From Thiosulfativibrio sp964387695 (GTDB taxonomy: Bacteria; Pseudomonadota; Gammaproteobacteria; Thiomicrospirales; Thiomicrospiraceae): DNA of 15,632 bases. How positions within the stretch are numbered: the first letter of the stretch is position 1; each line of letters opens with the position of its first letter. Of this stretch, positions 14,519-15,632 are shown piece after piece. The notes beneath the pieces are model-generated. The model did no database searches. It saw only the letters and a program-made list of their open reading frames with translations, and was not told where the DNA came from. A program made the position numbers and the translations under genes. The stretch is taken from assembly GCA_964387695.1 (NCBI GenBank), contig CAYLXI010000028.1, positions 1 through 15,632 of the forward strand, read 5' to 3'.

Positions 14519-15472
14519 TTATGAACGATACTTATCTTTTTCTTCTTCTGTTGGAACTTTAAACCCTTGTTCTCTTGCTCGTTCTCTACAATACTCTACT
14601 GCAAATTCAAGTAATTCACCCACTGCTCTATGACGAAACTTGTGTTTTTGTCTAACATGAGAGAATGGCCTCAGCAAAGGCGGGTCTAACGGAATGGCTT
14701 TTAAAGTATTAAGCTTAAGTTCTTTAGCTAAAGTGGATCTTGAAACAATAGCTAAACCTACTTCAGATTCAACGGACATTTTAACTGCTTCAGGGCTTCC
14801 AAGTTCCATAACAACATTTAGATCACTATAACTTAACCCTTGCTCTCGAATATAAGTATTTATGACCGCACGAGATCCTGAGCCTTCTTCTCTAGAAATG
14901 TAGCCATACTTACGAACTTGTTCGATTGATATTTTATCTCTATTAGCTAAGGGATGGTTAACAGGACAAATAAGTTGCATTTCGTCTAATCGACATATAT
15001 CTACTTCAAGATTTTTATTATAAACAGGAGCTTCTACTACTCCTAAATCAACCATGTTATTTTCAACCATTGAAACAATTGTTTCAGTGTTACCCACTTG
15101 AAGACGAATATTAACATCTTCAAATCGTTTTTTAAATACTCCCAGTAAGCTAGGAAGCAGATATTCTGCTATGGTTGTGCTGGCACCAATAATCAGGCTT
15201 CCTTTTACTTCTGTAGTCAATTCACGAACTTCATCGTTCATTTTTTCGTAACTATCCAAAATTCTTTCGGAAAAACCATAAACAACTTTTCCTGCATCAG
15301 TAAGAGTAATCTTATTATGGGTACGATCAAACAACCTAGTATCAAAAAACTCTTCTAGCTGCTTAACTTGAAAAGTAACTGCTGGTTGAGTCATATGAAG
15401 TGTTTCTGCTGCTTTAGTAAAACTCATTACTCGAGCAACTGTATGAAATACTTGCAATCTTCTATCTGCCAT
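14519..15472 (-). CDS. LysR-family transcriptional regulator
   Basis: A 317-residue DNA-binding regulator with an N-terminal winged helix-turn-helix (about 1-60: SFTKAAETLHMTQPAVTFQV spans the recognition helix) and a C-terminal effector-binding domain beginning about residue 90 (GSLIIGASTTIAEYLLPSLL, then EEGSGSR and EVGLAIVSRS). The sequence has the CysL/CbbR-like layout, but I cannot name the effector. AAGGT lies before the ATG at 15472. It is convergent with btuF and is preceded by two dyads likely to be its binding sites. It may autoregulate and control a divergent gene beyond the right edge. The C terminus (FKVPTEEEKDKYRS) is a charged tail. Confidence 0.93.
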   Translation of the reverse strand: MADRRLQVFHTVARVMSFTKAAETLHMTQPAVTFQVKQLEEFFDTRLFDRTHNKITLTDAGKVVYGFSERILDSYEKMNDEVRELTTEVKGSLIIGASTTIAEYLLPSLLGVFKKRFEDVNIRLQVGNTETIVSMVENNMVDLGVVEAPVYNKNLEVDICRLDEMQLICPVNHPLANRDKISIEQVRKYGYISREEGSGSRAVINTYIREQGLSYSDLNVVMELGSPEAVKMSVESEVGLAIVSRSTLAKELKLNTLKAIPLDPPLLRPFSHVRQKHKFRHRAVGELLEFAVEYCRERAREQGFKVPTEEEKDKYRS

Positions 15473-15487
15473 TAGGTTACCTTGCCT

Positions 15488-15512
15488 TTTAGTAAATTAT
15501 TTACATACTAAA
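15488..15512. promoter_or_regulatory. Dyad TTTAGTA-N11-TACTAAA, likely LysR-type binding site
   Basis: Two perfect 7-base inverted arms (15488-15494 and 15506-15512) with an 11-base spacer, 15 bp upstream of the lysR start. LysR-type sites are typically interrupted dyads of this size near their own promoter, so autoregulation is inferred. Confidence 0.5.
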
Positions 15513-15520
15513 TATTATTT

Positions 15521-15543
15521 ATAGATTAGAAACTATTTATAAA
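15521..15543. promoter_or_regulatory. Second small dyad ATAG-N8-CTAT plus TTTATAAA upstream of lysR
   Basis: ATAG (15521-15524) and CTAT (15533-15536) are inverted 8 bases apart, adjoining the palindrome TTTATAAA (15536-15543). ATTAG recurs at 15525-15529 and 15543-15547. This may be the activation half of a LysR-type binding region, but AT-rich sequence makes chance likely. Confidence 0.3.
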
Positions 15544-15625
15544 TTAGCATTATTTAATAATGAAACCTTTGTACGAGAACTGAATAGAGTGGTTAAAAAC
15601 CTATCTCACTCTTATCTAGCACCCT

Positions 15626-15632
15626 TAAGGAA
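15626..15632 (+). promoter_or_regulatory. Shine-Dalgarno-like TAAGGAA at the right edge
   Basis: The last bases of the window read TTAAGGAA on the plus strand, a good ribosome binding site, preceded by 150 bp without a gene. It suggests that a divergent gene starts a few bases beyond the window. A TTGTAC at 15569-15574 could be its -35 box, but no matching -10 is convincing. Confidence 0.4.

Noticed and set aside
1..15632. CRISPR array, tRNA or rRNA genes
   Set aside because: I saw no regularly spaced repeats, cloverleaf sequence, or rRNA signature on either strand.

Overview
The window looks like a chromosomal segment from an AT-rich gammaproteobacterium. The acetyl-CoA synthetase, CysM-type cysteine synthase, TrhP/YfhL pair, BtuB and BtuF all match gammaproteobacterial family versions as I remember them. 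Base composition and gene content would fit a small-genome marine or sulfur-oxidising lineage, but nothing here fixes genus or family.

Layout. Positions 1-116 hold the 5' end of an unrecognised minus-strand gene that runs off the left edge. Positions 117-745 are a decayed stretch: a short remnant of a short-chain dehydrogenase start (279-404) cut by a 251-bp element (366-616) with perfect 23-bp inverted ends, which carries the C-terminal remains of a REP-associated tyrosine-type (Y1) transposase. From 11257 down to 746 ten genes all run on the minus strand with small gaps or overlaps: trhP, a YfhL-type ferredoxin, a GST-fold protein, an exported unknown protein, a UbiA-family prenyltransferase, cysM, a CYTH phosphatase-like protein, a TolC-like outer-membrane protein, a Tat-exported lipoprotein solute-binding protein, and acs. 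Two pairs overlap by ATGA and one by 35 bp, so at least two polycistronic blocks are likely: trhP to the exported protein, and cysM to acs.

From 11410 to 14477 the plus strand holds a compact vitamin B12 uptake unit: a strong sigma70-type promoter, a cobalamin riboswitch, several hairpins including one that can mask the ribosome binding site, then btuB and btuF separated by 6 bp. BtuB would import cobalamin across the outer membrane and BtuF would bind it in the periplasm; the inner-membrane BtuCD is not in the window. A convergent LysR-family regulator follows (14519-15472, minus). Its upstream region has two dyads, and a Shine-Dalgarno-like sequence at the very right edge suggests a divergent gene starting just outside.

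The most interesting points are the layered expression platform of the btuB riboswitch, the uncharacterised exported protein with a possible lysozyme-like motif at 8013-8846, the unusual TolC / Tat-lipoprotein / Acs gene cluster, the TTG-initiated trhP next to its likely ferredoxin partner, and the transposase-derived inverted-repeat element near the left end. I did not find a convincing wholly new system.
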